A DNA stretch of 64,000 nt from an uncultured Cryomorphaceae bacterium (GTDB lineage Bacteria > Bacteroidota > Bacteroidia > Flavobacteriales > Schleiferiaceae). The position numbers were made by a program, and so were the translations under genes. The first letter of the stretch is position 1. Every line of letters begins with the position of its first letter. Below are positions 26,596 to 35,905 of this stretch, piece after piece. The notes under the pieces are model-generated. The model searched no databases, was not told the origin of the DNA, and saw nothing but the letters and a program-made list of their open reading frames with translations. The stretch lies in the NCBI GenBank assembly GCA_902614915.1, contig CACMMX010000006.1:1-64000 (forward strand), in the 5' to 3' direction.

Positions 26596-28470
26596 TTAAG
26601 ACAGCGGTGGTTTTAGGCTCAACTTAGAAAGTTTGTTATAAATAGCATTGGCTTCAGCTAAAAGTTCAGTGTTTTTGACTTTTATAGGTTTATCTTTCTT
26701 ATCGAATACTTTAATTCCGCTAAGATTAAGCGTGATTGAAAGTTTTGATTGAATTAAATTCAAGACACCTTTCGGGTTTTGTAAAAAGTCTTCATATAGA
26801 ATGAAGAATAAATTATCAAGCGGCTTAACTTCTTGATAATAATTAACCCATCTCTCTAGCCAAAAATCAAGGTCTTTTTCTTGATATTTTTCCATTTCTT
26901 TTCCATTAAAAATAAAAGGTAGCTCACTTTCGCCAAATTCATGGTGACCAAGCCAATCCATATATTCTTTCACAAAAGGGTCTGTTTTTTGCTGGATGCA
27001 AAAACTTTCGTGTTGAACCATCAGACTGTAGGCATGTTGCAAAGGATTTCGTATTAACATAAATACCGCAAGATCCGTATTGAGATCCATCAATGACTTT
27101 AATCTGAGTAAAGCGTTGTTATTCTTTGATAGATATAATTCTTTGCCCGAAATGCTGTTTTGGTATCGCCTGTAAAGTTGATTCTCTTCATGCGTTAATT
27201 GGTGCTCTAAAAGGCCGTCTTTAGTAATGTAAGAGTCATTTTTAAGGACCTTAAAGAAATACTCTTCAAGCGCTTCTATACTAGACAAACCAATTTTTAT
27301 TCCGTCACCATGAGCACGTTCTGAGCTTTCGGTCTTCTTCCTAGGCTTGTAAAATTTTCCCCATATTTTTGGGGCTAAAAGAAGGGGCATATTGCTATAA
27401 TCTAAGGATGCGAAAGGACCACTCTTGGCAAGCTCCATAGTAAGAGCTGTAGTCCCTGACCGCGCTAGTCCAGTAATCAGAACACGAGAATAATCACCTC
27501 GAATAGAAGCGTCGATTCCAATATTCTTGATTTGAATAGCAAGAAGCTTTCGGCCAATGTGATAGTTGTCCAATATTAAGCGGTGAAAAAGCTTTGAAAG
27601 TTCGCTGTAAGCACTATGTGATTTTTTGCGAAATATGAACGGAATAATTGAACCAACACTTAATAGGACGAGCGTCAAGCTTGAATTAAACACACCTTCA
27701 ATAAGTGTTTTGGGAACCACCCAGCCTAATACATAAACGTCCAAAAAAATAATCCCTAGACTTCCTAAAAGTCTTATAAGTGTTAAGGTTGTTTTCCTCG
27801 ACGCTGCATTCATGGCAGTTATCTTAGTAGCGTCATGTGCCGGTGCAACAAGAACATTAAGTAGTGCAACACTCGTGGTGGCTGTTTCAAAGAATAGGTT
27901 CTTCATCCATAAGATACTTTGGCCTAAAAGTAATCCGCCGCATACCGGGCTGAAATAGGCAATTAGTTGCCTTTGTTTGACAGCAGATAGAATGTCGATT
28001 GAAGATATTTTTAAAAATAGAACAGCAATAATAGAACACAATAAAAGTATATTCAGTGGACTGAAAGACAAGGAATTTAGCAAGGCAGAATACGAACCTT
28101 TAATCTTTCTTTTGCTCCGTAAAACGTATAATATGGATGCAGCAATGGTTATTATAACAATGATTGCTGCCCACAAAGGCAAACCTTGTATATTGTGGCT
28201 GTGCTTTTCGTTTAATTTATTTCCAATAAGTAATGGATTGAATGTAATAATTATGGTGAGTGCCGTAAGAAGGGGGATATAAAATCCCCAGGGCAAAGAG
28301 GAAGAGGATGGCTTGTTTTTTGTTTTTTCGGCAACATATTTTGGCGCTCGAAACAAACTGTACCATAAGCGGTACCCGAAAGAGAAAACAATCAATATTA
28401 ATATAAGAGTGATTAGAACGGCTGCTCCTAAACCTAGCCCAGGACCAATATAAAGTAATGTACTAAACAA
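26596..28470 (-). CDS. Polytopic membrane protein fused to a sulfotransferase domain
   Basis: 624-residue protein in two parts. Residues 1-285 hold about seven hydrophobic segments (near 12-34, 62-79, 97-117, 138-155, 168-190, 232-251 and 263-280). Residues 328-624 form a sulfotransferase domain: the PAPS 5'-phosphosulfate loop is GLARSGTT at 334-341, and the 3'-phosphate motif is seen in LIRNPLQHAYS. PAPS is cytosolic, so the catalytic domain should face the cytosol and modify a membrane-linked or lipid-linked acceptor, perhaps a surface glycan precursor. Most sulfotransferases lack a multi-pass membrane part, so the fusion is notable. It is transcribed away from the DUF4956 gene (start-to-start gap of about 150 bases). 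The acceptor is unknown. Confidence 0.85.
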   Translation of the reverse strand: MFSTLLYIGPGLGLGAAVLITLILILIVFSFGYRLWYSLFRAPKYVAEKTKNKPSSSSLPWGFYIPLLTALTIIITFNPLLIGNKLNEKHSHNIQGLPLWAAIIVIITIAASILYVLRSKRKIKGSYSALLNSLSFSPLNILLLCSIIAVLFLKISSIDILSAVKQRQLIAYFSPVCGGLLLGQSILWMKNLFFETATTSVALLNVLVAPAHDATKITAMNAASRKTTLTLIRLLGSLGIIFLDVYVLGWVVPKTLIEGVFNSSLTLVLLSVGSIIPFIFRKKSHSAYSELSKLFHRLILDNYHIGRKLLAIQIKNIGIDASIRGDYSRVLITGLARSGTTALTMELAKSGPFASLDYSNMPLLLAPKIWGKFYKPRKKTESSERAHGDGIKIGLSSIEALEEYFFKVLKNDSYITKDGLLEHQLTHEENQLYRRYQNSISGKELYLSKNNNALLRLKSLMDLNTDLAVFMLIRNPLQHAYSLMVQHESFCIQQKTDPFVKEYMDWLGHHEFGESELPFIFNGKEMEKYQEKDLDFWLERWVNYYQEVKPLDNLFFILYEDFLQNPKGVLNLIQSKLSITLNLSGIKVFDKKDKPIKVKNTELLAEANAIYNKLSKLSLKPPLS

Positions 28471-28621
28471 AGATTTCGCGTTTGAGAATGCAAAATAAAC
28501 TACTTATTATTAATTACGATACCCCAGCCAATTAGAAATTCGTGTATTTAATAAGAGTTGAATAAATCGTTAATTTTCTTGAAAATTTAAACCATATATT
28601 CGTCGAGAATAAATCTATCCT

Positions 28622-29218
28622 ATGTCTGAACTAACTTATATATCCTCCACTATGTTTTTCAAGTTTGCTTTAATGGTGGTTTATAATCTTATACAGCTAG
28701 TGATAGTGAGCCGTCATAATAGAACTACACGAACTAACGTGAGTAGCTTTTTCATAATAGCGGTTGTGGTATTTTTCCTGTCATATGTCTTGAGCACCTT
28801 TGAGATGCAAATTGGGCTTGCTATTGGAATGTTTGCGATTTTTGGAATAATTCGCTACCGTACTGAGACACTAAGGCCACAAGAAATGACCTATTTGTTT
28901 GCCTCTCTAGGAATAGCTGTGATTAACGCTTTGAGCTCTGAAACCATAGGCTCTAGTGAGTTAATTTTAATTAATGGAATCGTTTTGGCTTGTATTTATG
29001 TTCTTGAAAAATTTCTCTTAAATAGGCGGGAAGAAACAGGTCCAACCACTAAAAAAGTTACCGTGGTAATAGCAACAAAAGATTTAACAAAAGATTACGT
29101 AGACGAAAGGGTTAAAGAGCTTGCAGAAACTCTTGGAGTTAATGTGATTAAGTTTCATATTTCAAAAGTCGACCATTCAGAGGGTACAGCTCAGATAAAC
29201 GTTACTTATGAAATTTAA
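28622..29218 (+). CDS. DUF4956 membrane protein
   Basis: 198-residue inner-membrane protein with five hydrophobic segments (about 12-29, 41-60, 65-80, 92-107 and 117-132). The conserved core IGMFAIFGIIRYRTETLRP is characteristic of DUF4956. The last 55 residues form a soluble domain with a ferredoxin/ACT-like strand pattern. DUF4956 genes are often found near VTC-type polyphosphate polymerase or CotH genes in other bacteria; neither is here. The stop overlaps the start of the next gene by 11 bases, so it is translationally coupled to the DUF2490 protein. Function unknown. Confidence 0.85.
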   Translation: MSELTYISSTMFFKFALMVVYNLIQLVIVSRHNRTTRTNVSSFFIIAVVVFFLSYVLSTFEMQIGLAIGMFAIFGIIRYRTETLRPQEMTYLFASLGIAVINALSSETIGSSELILINGIVLACIYVLEKFLLNRREETGPTTKKVTVVIATKDLTKDYVDERVKELAETLGVNVIKFHISKVDHSEGTAQINVTYEI

Positions 29219-29867
29219 ATTTCTTATAGTTTTTTTACTTGGGTTTTGTGGATCATTCTTATTTGCGCAGTCAGGAGACTCTATAATTAGCCCAAGATTA
29301 TGGACAAAGGTTACTTATCGATATAAGCCTGCAAAGAAATTAAAAATTGACCTCAGTACTATGTTTAGAGACGTACGGGGTGAGGACGGCAAGAATACTT
29401 TGATTTCTGAAGCTCAAATTAATATTGAACAAAGTAAAAGATTGACAATTGCTCTGGAAATGAGGCATTACTCAATTTTTGTTGACGAAGGCGTTAATCA
29501 ACGTTGGCGAGCTAGACTTTCGGCAATAAAATCTTTTAAAATTGGTAAGGATGATTATTCGATTCGTCTTGGCGCTCAGCACAGAGAAATAATTTCAGGA
29601 GAAGGTTCGAAGAGGGCGGACGCAAGGCTTCAAGCTGATTATACCAAGAATATAAAAAATTGGAAATGGGATCCAACAATATTTTCAGAATATATAGGAT
29701 CTTTTTATTCTGAAGAAACAAACAATAAAAGTAGTCGCCTTCGGTTAGGTGTCGAGACCGACAATAAGGTGGCAGGAGGTAAGTTAGCTATTGGCTATTT
29801 TTATCAACATGACTTTACAGAGTCGGCAGTTCATTTCAACACAGTATCTATAGGTTATCGTTTTTGA
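29208..29867 (+). CDS. DUF2490 outer-membrane protein
   Basis: 219-residue exported protein with a signal peptide (1-20, ending LFAQ) and an all-beta mature part of alternating charged and aromatic residues, ending in a terminal aromatic (IGYRF) as in outer-membrane barrels. The SPRLWTKVTYRYKPAKKLKI opening fits the DUF2490 family of Bacteroidota. Its start overlaps the DUF4956 reading frame by 11 bases. Together with the inner-membrane DUF4956 protein it may form a two-membrane unit, but the role is not known. Confidence 0.82.
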   Translation: MKFKFLIVFLLGFCGSFLFAQSGDSIISPRLWTKVTYRYKPAKKLKIDLSTMFRDVRGEDGKNTLISEAQINIEQSKRLTIALEMRHYSIFVDEGVNQRWRARLSAIKSFKIGKDDYSIRLGAQHREIISGEGSKRADARLQADYTKNIKNWKWDPTIFSEYIGSFYSEETNNKSSRLRLGVETDNKVAGGKLAIGYFYQHDFTESAVHFNTVSIGYRF

Positions 29868-29929
29868 TTTAAAGAGGCAGGCTCTGACACTTTTTAAGAT
29901 AGAATCACGTTGTAACAAAAATATCAGGC

Positions 29930-31057
29930 TTAGACTTCGAGTAGTTCCGCCAATGTTTTGCCAACCCCGGCACCAATAGCTATGCCCATTCCTCCTAAGC
30001 GTATTCCGGCCACTAAATGAGGGTTTATTCGTTTAATTATCGGCTTTTTAGTTTCTCCAAAAGCCATTATTCCAGACCAAGATTGATCTATTTTTATGTT
30101 GGCTTCAGACCCAAATAGTGTGCGAAGGTCCGACATTAAAGAGGCTTCTATTTTCTTGTTTATTCCATTTTCGAGAGTATTTTCCTCTTCCTGGTCTAAG
30201 TGCCTACCTCCACCTATCAACAGGCGGTTGTTAATAGTCCTGAAGTAGTTAAATCCTTCGTGGTAATGAAAGGAGCCTTTCCAGTTGAAAGCCTTGTTCG
30301 GCTTACTCAGTAAAATTATTCCTCGTCCAGGTTTTACATTTTCCTCTGGTAAAAAGTTTTTGCTAAAAGCATTTGTACACAATGCTACTTGTGCCGCAAT
30401 TAATTCAATACTTCCGCTCAGAGTTTTAACAAGCACTTTTTTCCCCTGGGCGTAATTTTTGACCTTTAATACCTCGGATTGCGTAAAGCTAACAACACCA
30501 GCTTTAGACACTTTTTCTTGTAATGCAGCAATCATTTTACCGGTATGAATAGTTCCTTCAAGCTTGTTTTTTATCATGCACTTCACCTTTGATGTGAAGC
30601 CAAATCGATTTTTAGAAACAATAGAATAGGGCCTTTCTCCTAGGAAGGGCTCCAAGAGTGTATTGAAGAAATCAATACGCTGCTGGTCGGGTGAGCTAAA
30701 GCAAACTTCGTACCCACCAACTTCCTCGTATTCTATAGCCTTATCACCTAATTCTTGCCGCAATAATTGCAAACCGTTATAGCGTTCCATAACAAGCGAA
30801 GCGGCTTGTAATGAGCCTAAATTTTTCAGATCATTTTCTAGTTCCGAGATTGATCCAAAGCAAGCAAAACCGGCATTTTTTGTAGACGCTCCCTCTGGGA
30901 AAAGGCCCTTTTCTAAAATAGCGACCCTGTGTCCAGGATATCGTTTTGAATAAAATAGTGCCGTAAATAGACCAACAACTCCGCTGCCGACAACGATTAA
31001 ATCAAAGTGGCGTAATGATGCTTTTTCCCAATAGCTTAACACGTTTTTTTTTGGCAT
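29930..31057 (-). CDS. FAD-dependent oxidoreductase (DAO family)
   Basis: 375-residue flavoenzyme of the D-amino-acid oxidase/glycine oxidase superfamily. The FAD-binding Rossmann motif GSGVVGL lies near residue 22, with the ribose-binding glutamate in AILEKGLFPEGAS, and the segment STKNAGFACFGS is typical of DAO-type enzymes. The C-terminal glycine-rich GIRLGGMGIAIGAGVG closes the FAD site. The amine or amino-acid substrate cannot be assigned. It is monocistronic, converging on the DUF2490 gene with no obvious hairpin between them. Confidence 0.88.
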   Translation of the reverse strand: MPKKNVLSYWEKASLRHFDLIVVGSGVVGLFTALFYSKRYPGHRVAILEKGLFPEGASTKNAGFACFGSISELENDLKNLGSLQAASLVMERYNGLQLLRQELGDKAIEYEEVGGYEVCFSSPDQQRIDFFNTLLEPFLGERPYSIVSKNRFGFTSKVKCMIKNKLEGTIHTGKMIAALQEKVSKAGVVSFTQSEVLKVKNYAQGKKVLVKTLSGSIELIAAQVALCTNAFSKNFLPEENVKPGRGIILLSKPNKAFNWKGSFHYHEGFNYFRTINNRLLIGGGRHLDQEEENTLENGINKKIEASLMSDLRTLFGSEANIKIDQSWSGIMAFGETKKPIIKRINPHLVAGIRLGGMGIAIGAGVGKTLAELLEV

Positions 31058-31189
31058 ACTTCAAGGTAGCTTAAATCAACTGCAAAATGACAAATTTCAA
31101 GATGTTGGTTTCAACACAAGCTATCTGCGCAACTTTTTGATCTTGTAGCACATTAAAAATTAGTAATTCAAGAGATTCTGCTATCGGGG

Positions 31190-32326
31190 TTAAAATGCCT
31201 CTCCAATGAAAAAGTATACACCACTACCTTCTTGGGTAAAAGAAATATCAATACGTGTATAAATATCTTTATCTGGGAAGATTAAATACCTAACTCCTGC
31301 ACCACCAGCTGGAAGGAACACGTTCCACTTAAAATTATGATTATCTCCATAAACTTGGCCAGCCGCAAGGAACACGCTTGCGCCCCATTTTTTTGAAAAT
31401 CGAAAAGGCAGTACACGATATTCAATTTGTCCTGCAAGAAGATTTTTATCCCTGTAACGCCCAAGGTAATATCCGCGCATTAAACTTTCTCCTCCCATAA
31501 GAGACAACATATTAAATGGTGCGTTTCCTTTTGTTAATTGTCCATAAAATTGAAGAGCAAGGACGGTGTTCTCCTGGAGAGGTTGATACGCTCTAGTGTC
31601 AGATATATAGGTGGTAAAATTAAAATCACTGCTCATTTGGTCTCGGTAACTTAAAAATGCCCACTCGCTATAAAGGCCCTCTCTGGGGTTCATTGCATTA
31701 TAAATGTTATCGAAAAGTAAACCCGCTCCAAAACCAAGGTTAGTTGAGCCGTTTTCGCCAATTTCGGGAGCTATATATTGTGTGGACGTTTCGAGATAAT
31801 CGACGTTAGCCAACCGCTGGTAATCAACCTCTAAACCAAAGTATAAGGAAGGCACCACCTCTCTTAAAACCCGCTCTCTTATTAGAGTATACTGTCCGTC
31901 TATTAATGCAGTGTAGTTTTGTGGAGACTCTGGTCCAATTCCATAATAAAACAAAGGAAAACTTTGGTATCGCGCCTTACCATACATAAACCATTTGTTT
32001 TTATCAGTGTAAATGGCATGGTCTAGCCAAATACCATATTGACTTTCTTGGGTATAAAAGGTGAAGGCTTTAATCTCGCTTAAACGATTATTCAAATCCT
32101 TGTTCGCAGAATATACATAAAGGCTGCTAACACCAAACTCCCATCTAGTCTCTGGAGAATATGCTAGTGTTGGATAATTGATAAGCTGCGCGTCTGCAGG
32201 ATCTTTTTGAGGACCGAGCATCTTTTTAAAATAGTTGCTGAGAAAATGAGTTGTGGTGTCGTCAACTTCTTGAGCACTTGCAAGCTTGCTTACTAAATAT
32301 ATAATAGAAATAAGTATAATGCGCAT
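31190..32326 (-). CDS. Omp85/BamA-type outer-membrane barrel without POTRA domains
   Basis: 378-residue exported protein: signal peptide at 1-18 (ASAQ), then a beta-rich sequence throughout. The segments LGFGAGLLFDNIYNAMNPREG, split here as a description of the D15/surface-antigen pattern, and GGESLMRGYYLGRYRDKN match the C-terminal barrel of the bacterial surface antigen family. No POTRA domain precedes the barrel, so it is a barrel-only member common in Bacteroidota rather than a BamA assembly factor. Function unknown; roles in lipid or lipoprotein surface placement have been suggested for relatives. Confidence 0.82.
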   Translation of the reverse strand: MRIILISIIYLVSKLASAQEVDDTTTHFLSNYFKKMLGPQKDPADAQLINYPTLAYSPETRWEFGVSSLYVYSANKDLNNRLSEIKAFTFYTQESQYGIWLDHAIYTDKNKWFMYGKARYQSFPLFYYGIGPESPQNYTALIDGQYTLIRERVLREVVPSLYFGLEVDYQRLANVDYLETSTQYIAPEIGENGSTNLGFGAGLLFDNIYNAMNPREGLYSEWAFLSYRDQMSSDFNFTTYISDTRAYQPLQENTVLALQFYGQLTKGNAPFNMLSLMGGESLMRGYYLGRYRDKNLLAGQIEYRVLPFRFSKKWGASVFLAAGQVYGDNHNFKWNVFLPAGGAGVRYLIFPDKDIYTRIDISFTQEGSGVYFFIGEAF

Positions 32327-32459
32327 GAAGAGTAAACTTAGGTGGATTTCGTGAAACTAAAGATGCGTTTGGAATTAATCAAAGCCATTATTCTCATGAA
32401 AGGATATTTCTGGTAACTTGAGGACATTATCTTGGCAAATTACCACAAACACAAATGAT

Positions 32460-33324
32460 ATGATGAAACGCTTTTTAATTATAGGCATTGTGATTTTTAC
32501 CTCTTGCTCCGAGAAAAGCAAAACGATTGAAGAAGATTACAGAGAGAAAATCCACAGTCATGGGTCGACTTTTACACCTTCATTGCAAAATATAATTACG
32601 AAAAGCAGACTTATAAGTATCCCAAGTTCACAAATAAAATTCAAAAACAAGAGTTCATGAATCGAAGAAACGATTCAATTGCAAAGGCTTTTAAACAAGA
32701 AATGCTCGACTATATTGATACTTGGGGCTGGGAAATAAATAATTGTACGGGTATAATTGATAAACTTGATAGTTATGGAGGTTTACTTGAAACTCAGGGC
32801 GAAGACAGAATTTATGTTAGAATAAAAGGTAACCTATTGTATCCTAATTCATTCGAAGGGCCTTCAGGTGCTAAAAAGTCTTTTAATATGGAGACAAAAT
32901 ATCACAATACTTCTTCTCAATGGATTGAGGCAAGTGTAATGTACCCTCTCGTTGATCAGTACGATTCCAAAACAAGGGGGCCTACATACCAAGGAGTTAT
33001 AACTGGGATAAAGACAAAAGATGGGGTTTAATAATAGAAAAAGGCTCGAAAGTGTATAATCAAGTTATCAATCTTGCCGAAGGTGATAGAGTTTATTTTT
33101 CTGGAAAGTTTCTTCCTAATTATGAGATACGTAATAAAAAGGAGTACTTAAATGACATGTATAAATATCCTATGAACAATAACAAGCTGCCAGTTTTCGG
33201 CCACATGGGACCAGAAAGATTTGCAAAATGGGAGTTCCATATTTCCATCACTGATATCAAAAAGCAATCTGAATATACTGCCGTTAAAAACGAGAGCGGA
33301 GAATTGGAGTTAACAAAAAAATGA
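32460..33324 (+). pseudogene. Lipoprotein gene disrupted by two frameshifts
   Basis: Three consecutive frames together read as one protein. It begins at ATG 32460 with a lipoprotein signal (MMKRF, lipobox FTSC). It leaves frame near 32569-32573 at a T-run: one extra T would continue as GSTFYTFIAKYNYEKQTYKY into the frame of 32657-33031. It leaves frame again near 32996-33000: one extra T would give QGVYNWDKDKRWGLIIEKGSK and join the frame ending at 33324. Both breaks are single-base losses in T-runs. The repaired product would be about 288 residues, with an OB-like GDRVYFSGKF segment near the end. Real decay or sequencing error are both possible. The family is not recognised. Confidence 0.7.
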
Positions 33325-33465
33325 CGTCTACTAGTAAATAATACCTTTATTGAAGTCTTGTTTAATAAAGTCTTTTTTAAGATTTAATTTCTTAGCTGTA
33401 TAATTAGCTCATCGCCTTGATTATCTGAGATAATTAAAACCAACATAAATAGGTTTTAATCAAAA

Positions 33466-33493
33466 AAGCACCTGCTATTGCTAACAAGTGCTT
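33466..33493 (-). terminator. Hairpin terminator of the 33551-34006 gene
   Basis: Arms 33466-33474 and 33485-33493 pair in eight of nine positions around a 10-base loop. On the minus strand the stem is followed by a T-run (TTTTTT), 58 bases after the stop of the minus-strand membrane protein gene. Confidence 0.65.
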
Positions 33494-33550
33494 ATGATTT
33501 ATCCGGACCCTTTTGCTAATACAAGGGTTTTAAGGAGTTTTTGGCTAGAG

Positions 33551-34006
33551 TTACTTTAGTTTGCTTGACATTGCCATTCTCACAATGACATAAAGCGGAA
33601 GAGCACCTAACACACCATGCATAATCATCGGGTAAATACGCATAGCATCTGTGATACCCTCAGGCATATTAGGATCAAACTTTACTAGTAAAATAGCAAT
33701 AATGTTTACGACACTCAAAGAGAGTAGAGTTTTGAGCATAAACGATTTTACTAAAGGTTTTGCTTCTTCATTCATTTCATAGTCTGAGATATTTTTTTTG
33801 GCAGGAAATGAAATGATAGCCATAACTAGAAATAGAGCAATGGAGGTAAGGGCTAGCATTTTATCATCGTTATATGTCGGGATGAGCGACGTCAACGCGA
33901 GCAGTGAGAATAGGAAGTACCCCATCAAGAAGTACAAACGCCTTAACATTAATGCACCATAAATGCTAATAGCAGAGATTACAATTGCGACAATTAAGAT
34001 TTTCAT
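33551..34006 (-). CDS. Hypothetical membrane protein
   Basis: Unrecognised 151-residue protein with about five hydrophobic segments (near 2-20, 27-43, 51-67, 91-108 and 127-145) and no soluble domain. A charged loop (KKNISDYEMNEEAKP) lies between the third and fourth segments. It is in the accessory region with a terminator of its own; no neighbour suggests a role. Confidence 0.65.
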   Translation of the reverse strand: MKILIVAIVISAISIYGALMLRRLYFLMGYFLFSLLALTSLIPTYNDDKMLALTSIALFLVMAIISFPAKKNISDYEMNEEAKPLVKSFMLKTLLSLSVVNIIAILLVKFDPNMPEGITDAMRIYPMIMHGVLGALPLYVIVRMAMSSKLK

Positions 34007-34099
34007 ATTTTTAAGTGTTTGAGTTTATGAAATATACCATTTTACTCTCCTACAATAAGATACCGAGTATCAAAATGTTAACAACAACGCCTAAGCCCT

Positions 34100-34208
34100 A
34101 AAACGAATAAACTATTTTAGAGAAATTACCATCGGGCGCGAAATACTCAAGAATTTAGCTGCGGCATAATAGCGAAACGAAAAAGCCCCTCTCAAGGAGA
34201 AGGGCTTT
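34100..34208. repeat. 109-bp intergenic repeat, copy C
   Basis: The 109 bases end in a hairpin and match the blocks at 39002-39110 (20 of 25 bases in the first part, 24 of 31 in the part just before the hairpin) and, in the second part, 35906-36016. The order is the same in all copies: an AT-rich segment with ACTATxTTAGA, about 30 variable bases, AGCTxxGGCA-TATAGC-like sequence, then GAAAAAGC opening a terminator hairpin. Copy C lies downstream of the minus-strand gene at 34256. Confidence 0.6.
34182..34208 (-). terminator. Hairpin terminator of the 34256-34678 gene
   Basis: Arms 34182-34193 and 34197-34208 form a 12-bp stem with one mismatch and a 3-base loop. On the minus strand it ends in GGGGCTTTTT, a good U-tract, 48 bases after the stop codon. 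It is the 3' part of repeat copy C. Confidence 0.8.
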
Positions 34209-34255
34209 ATTATAATTAAGGACTAATACTCTAAGTGGTATAGCCTTTTTATTAT

Positions 34256-34678
34256 TTATGCAGCAGACTTTTCTCCTCGTGAGAAGGCCCAGGCAATTAC
34301 TCCTCCGGAGACTGCTGTAAATCCAATGTAAAGAAGAACATTTGTAAATGCTGCATCTGTTGCATTAAATACAGAATACGTTGCAGCTTCATTTAAGTTC
34401 TGTATACCTGCTAATATAGCCCCAAGCCATATTCCATTCAAAGCTCCGTCTTTAAATGTTCTGAAGCCCATTTTATCCCATACTATAACCTGTAATAGTG
34501 TTTGCAGTAATCCAGCCGAAAATCCAGCCCATAAAAGGGGCTCGGCATAGTATGCATCGGGAAAAGCTTTGTGTAATGCGGCCGTGGTAGGGTTAAACCA
34601 AAGAGGCACAACTACAATAAACGCGAGTGTAGCAACAGATATATATCCTGCTGCTAATGGTAAGATGTACTTTTTCAT
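34256..34678 (-). CDS. Hypothetical membrane protein, four TM segments
   Basis: Unrecognised 140-residue integral membrane protein. Hydrophobic segments at about 6-27, 48-67, 82-97 and 113-132; the short C-terminus is charged (SRGEKSAA). No motif suggests a transported substrate or enzyme activity. It has its own terminator inside repeat copy C and lies in the accessory region. Confidence 0.65.
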   Translation of the reverse strand: MKKYILPLAAGYISVATLAFIVVVPLWFNPTTAALHKAFPDAYYAEPLLWAGFSAGLLQTLLQVIVWDKMGFRTFKDGALNGIWLGAILAGIQNLNEAATYSVFNATDAAFTNVLLYIGFTAVSGGVIAWAFSRGEKSAA

Positions 34679-34842
34679 TTGAGAGTGTTTTTAAAAGTTA
34701 ATCTTTGAATATACAGAATAAACAAAACTTAAAGATTACATTAGTATTGAACTATAATAGAAAGATACAGGTTAAGAATCCTAAATGTTTGGTGGCAGTC
34801 ATAGGTTTAGTGTTTTAAGAAAATTAATTAGTAGATTTAAAG

Positions 34843-35883
34843 ATGAGAATATTACTTTTTTTGTGCTGTTTGCCTATTATGGGCATATCACAACAACTAA
34901 AAACAGAAAGCATCTTATACGATGGAAATATTAGAGAATATATTATTTATGTTCCACAAAATTATTCACCGTCACTTTCGACGCCAATATTATTTGCTTT
35001 ACACGGCGGATCTGGATATGCCAATGACTTTATGAATTATGAAGCAGATTTTAGATCAATTTCTGATACAGCAGGCTTCATATTGGTTTATCCTCAGGCG
35101 CTTGAAGATCCAAACGATAATAATTCAACTAATTGGTTGCATAAAGACCCAACAAATCACAAAGATATCTTCTTTATTGAAGCATTAATTGATACAATTT
35201 CATCCGATTATAATGTTGATTTAAATAGAGTTTATGCTTGCGGATATTCTCTTGGAGGGATGTTTTCTTATGAGCTAGCTTGCCAACTTAATAATAAAAT
35301 AGCAGCAATTGCTTCAGTTGCTGGCGCTGCTTTTTATGGGGCTTTTGCAAACTGTAACACAACACATCCCACTGCTGTCCTAAGTATCAATGGAACCTCC
35401 GATGGAATACATCCATATAATGATACAATATATGGGGTATATTTTTCAGTGCCAGCTATAGACAGTTTCTGGGTATATACAAATAACACGGATATAACTC
35501 CAATTATAACGCAGTTGCCAGATTTAAATTCTCTAGACGGAAGTACCGTTGAAAGATATTCATGGCAAAATGGAGATGGATGTGTGTCTGTTGAAGAGTT
35601 GAAAATCAATAACGGAGGACATGATTGGCCATCTCCATTGAGCTCATGGGGAAATCAAGATATTAACGCTAATGTTGAGGTATGGAACTTTCTGTCTAGG
35701 TTTGATATGAATGGTCTAATTGGCTGTAATACGGCAAATGTGATTGAGCCGGATATTGTAAATCCGAAAAAGCTAGTGAGAATAGTAGATTTATTAGGAA
35801 GGGAGTCAAATGATTTGAAGAACCAACTTCTCTTTTACATTTATGATGACGGAAGCGTGGAGAAGAAAATAATTATTGAATAA
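34843..35883 (+). CDS. Secreted CE1/PHB-depolymerase-like esterase with short sorting-like tail
   Basis: 346-residue exported alpha/beta hydrolase. Signal peptide 1-16 (GISQ); oxyanion segment LHGGSGY near residue 53; nucleophile serine in GYSLGGM near 138; the His is probably that of GGHDWP near 265. This fits the polyhydroxybutyrate-depolymerase/feruloyl-esterase (CE1, LpqC-like) group, so the substrate is an ester of unknown kind. The C-terminus (KKLVRIVDLLGRES ... YIYDDGSVEKKIIIE) is a short tail seen on many Bacteroidota exported proteins and may act like a T9SS sorting signal, though it differs from the usual PNP-type domain. It is a single gene, followed by repeat copy A. Confidence 0.85.
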   Translation: MRILLFLCCLPIMGISQQLKTESILYDGNIREYIIYVPQNYSPSLSTPILFALHGGSGYANDFMNYEADFRSISDTAGFILVYPQALEDPNDNNSTNWLHKDPTNHKDIFFIEALIDTISSDYNVDLNRVYACGYSLGGMFSYELACQLNNKIAAIASVAGAAFYGAFANCNTTHPTAVLSINGTSDGIHPYNDTIYGVYFSVPAIDSFWVYTNNTDITPIITQLPDLNSLDGSTVERYSWQNGDGCVSVEELKINNGGHDWPSPLSSWGNQDINANVEVWNFLSRFDMNGLIGCNTANVIEPDIVNPKKLVRIVDLLGRESNDLKNQLLFYIYDDGSVEKKIIIE

Positions 35884-35905
35884 ATAAAAAAGAATCCCTT
35901 TTAAA

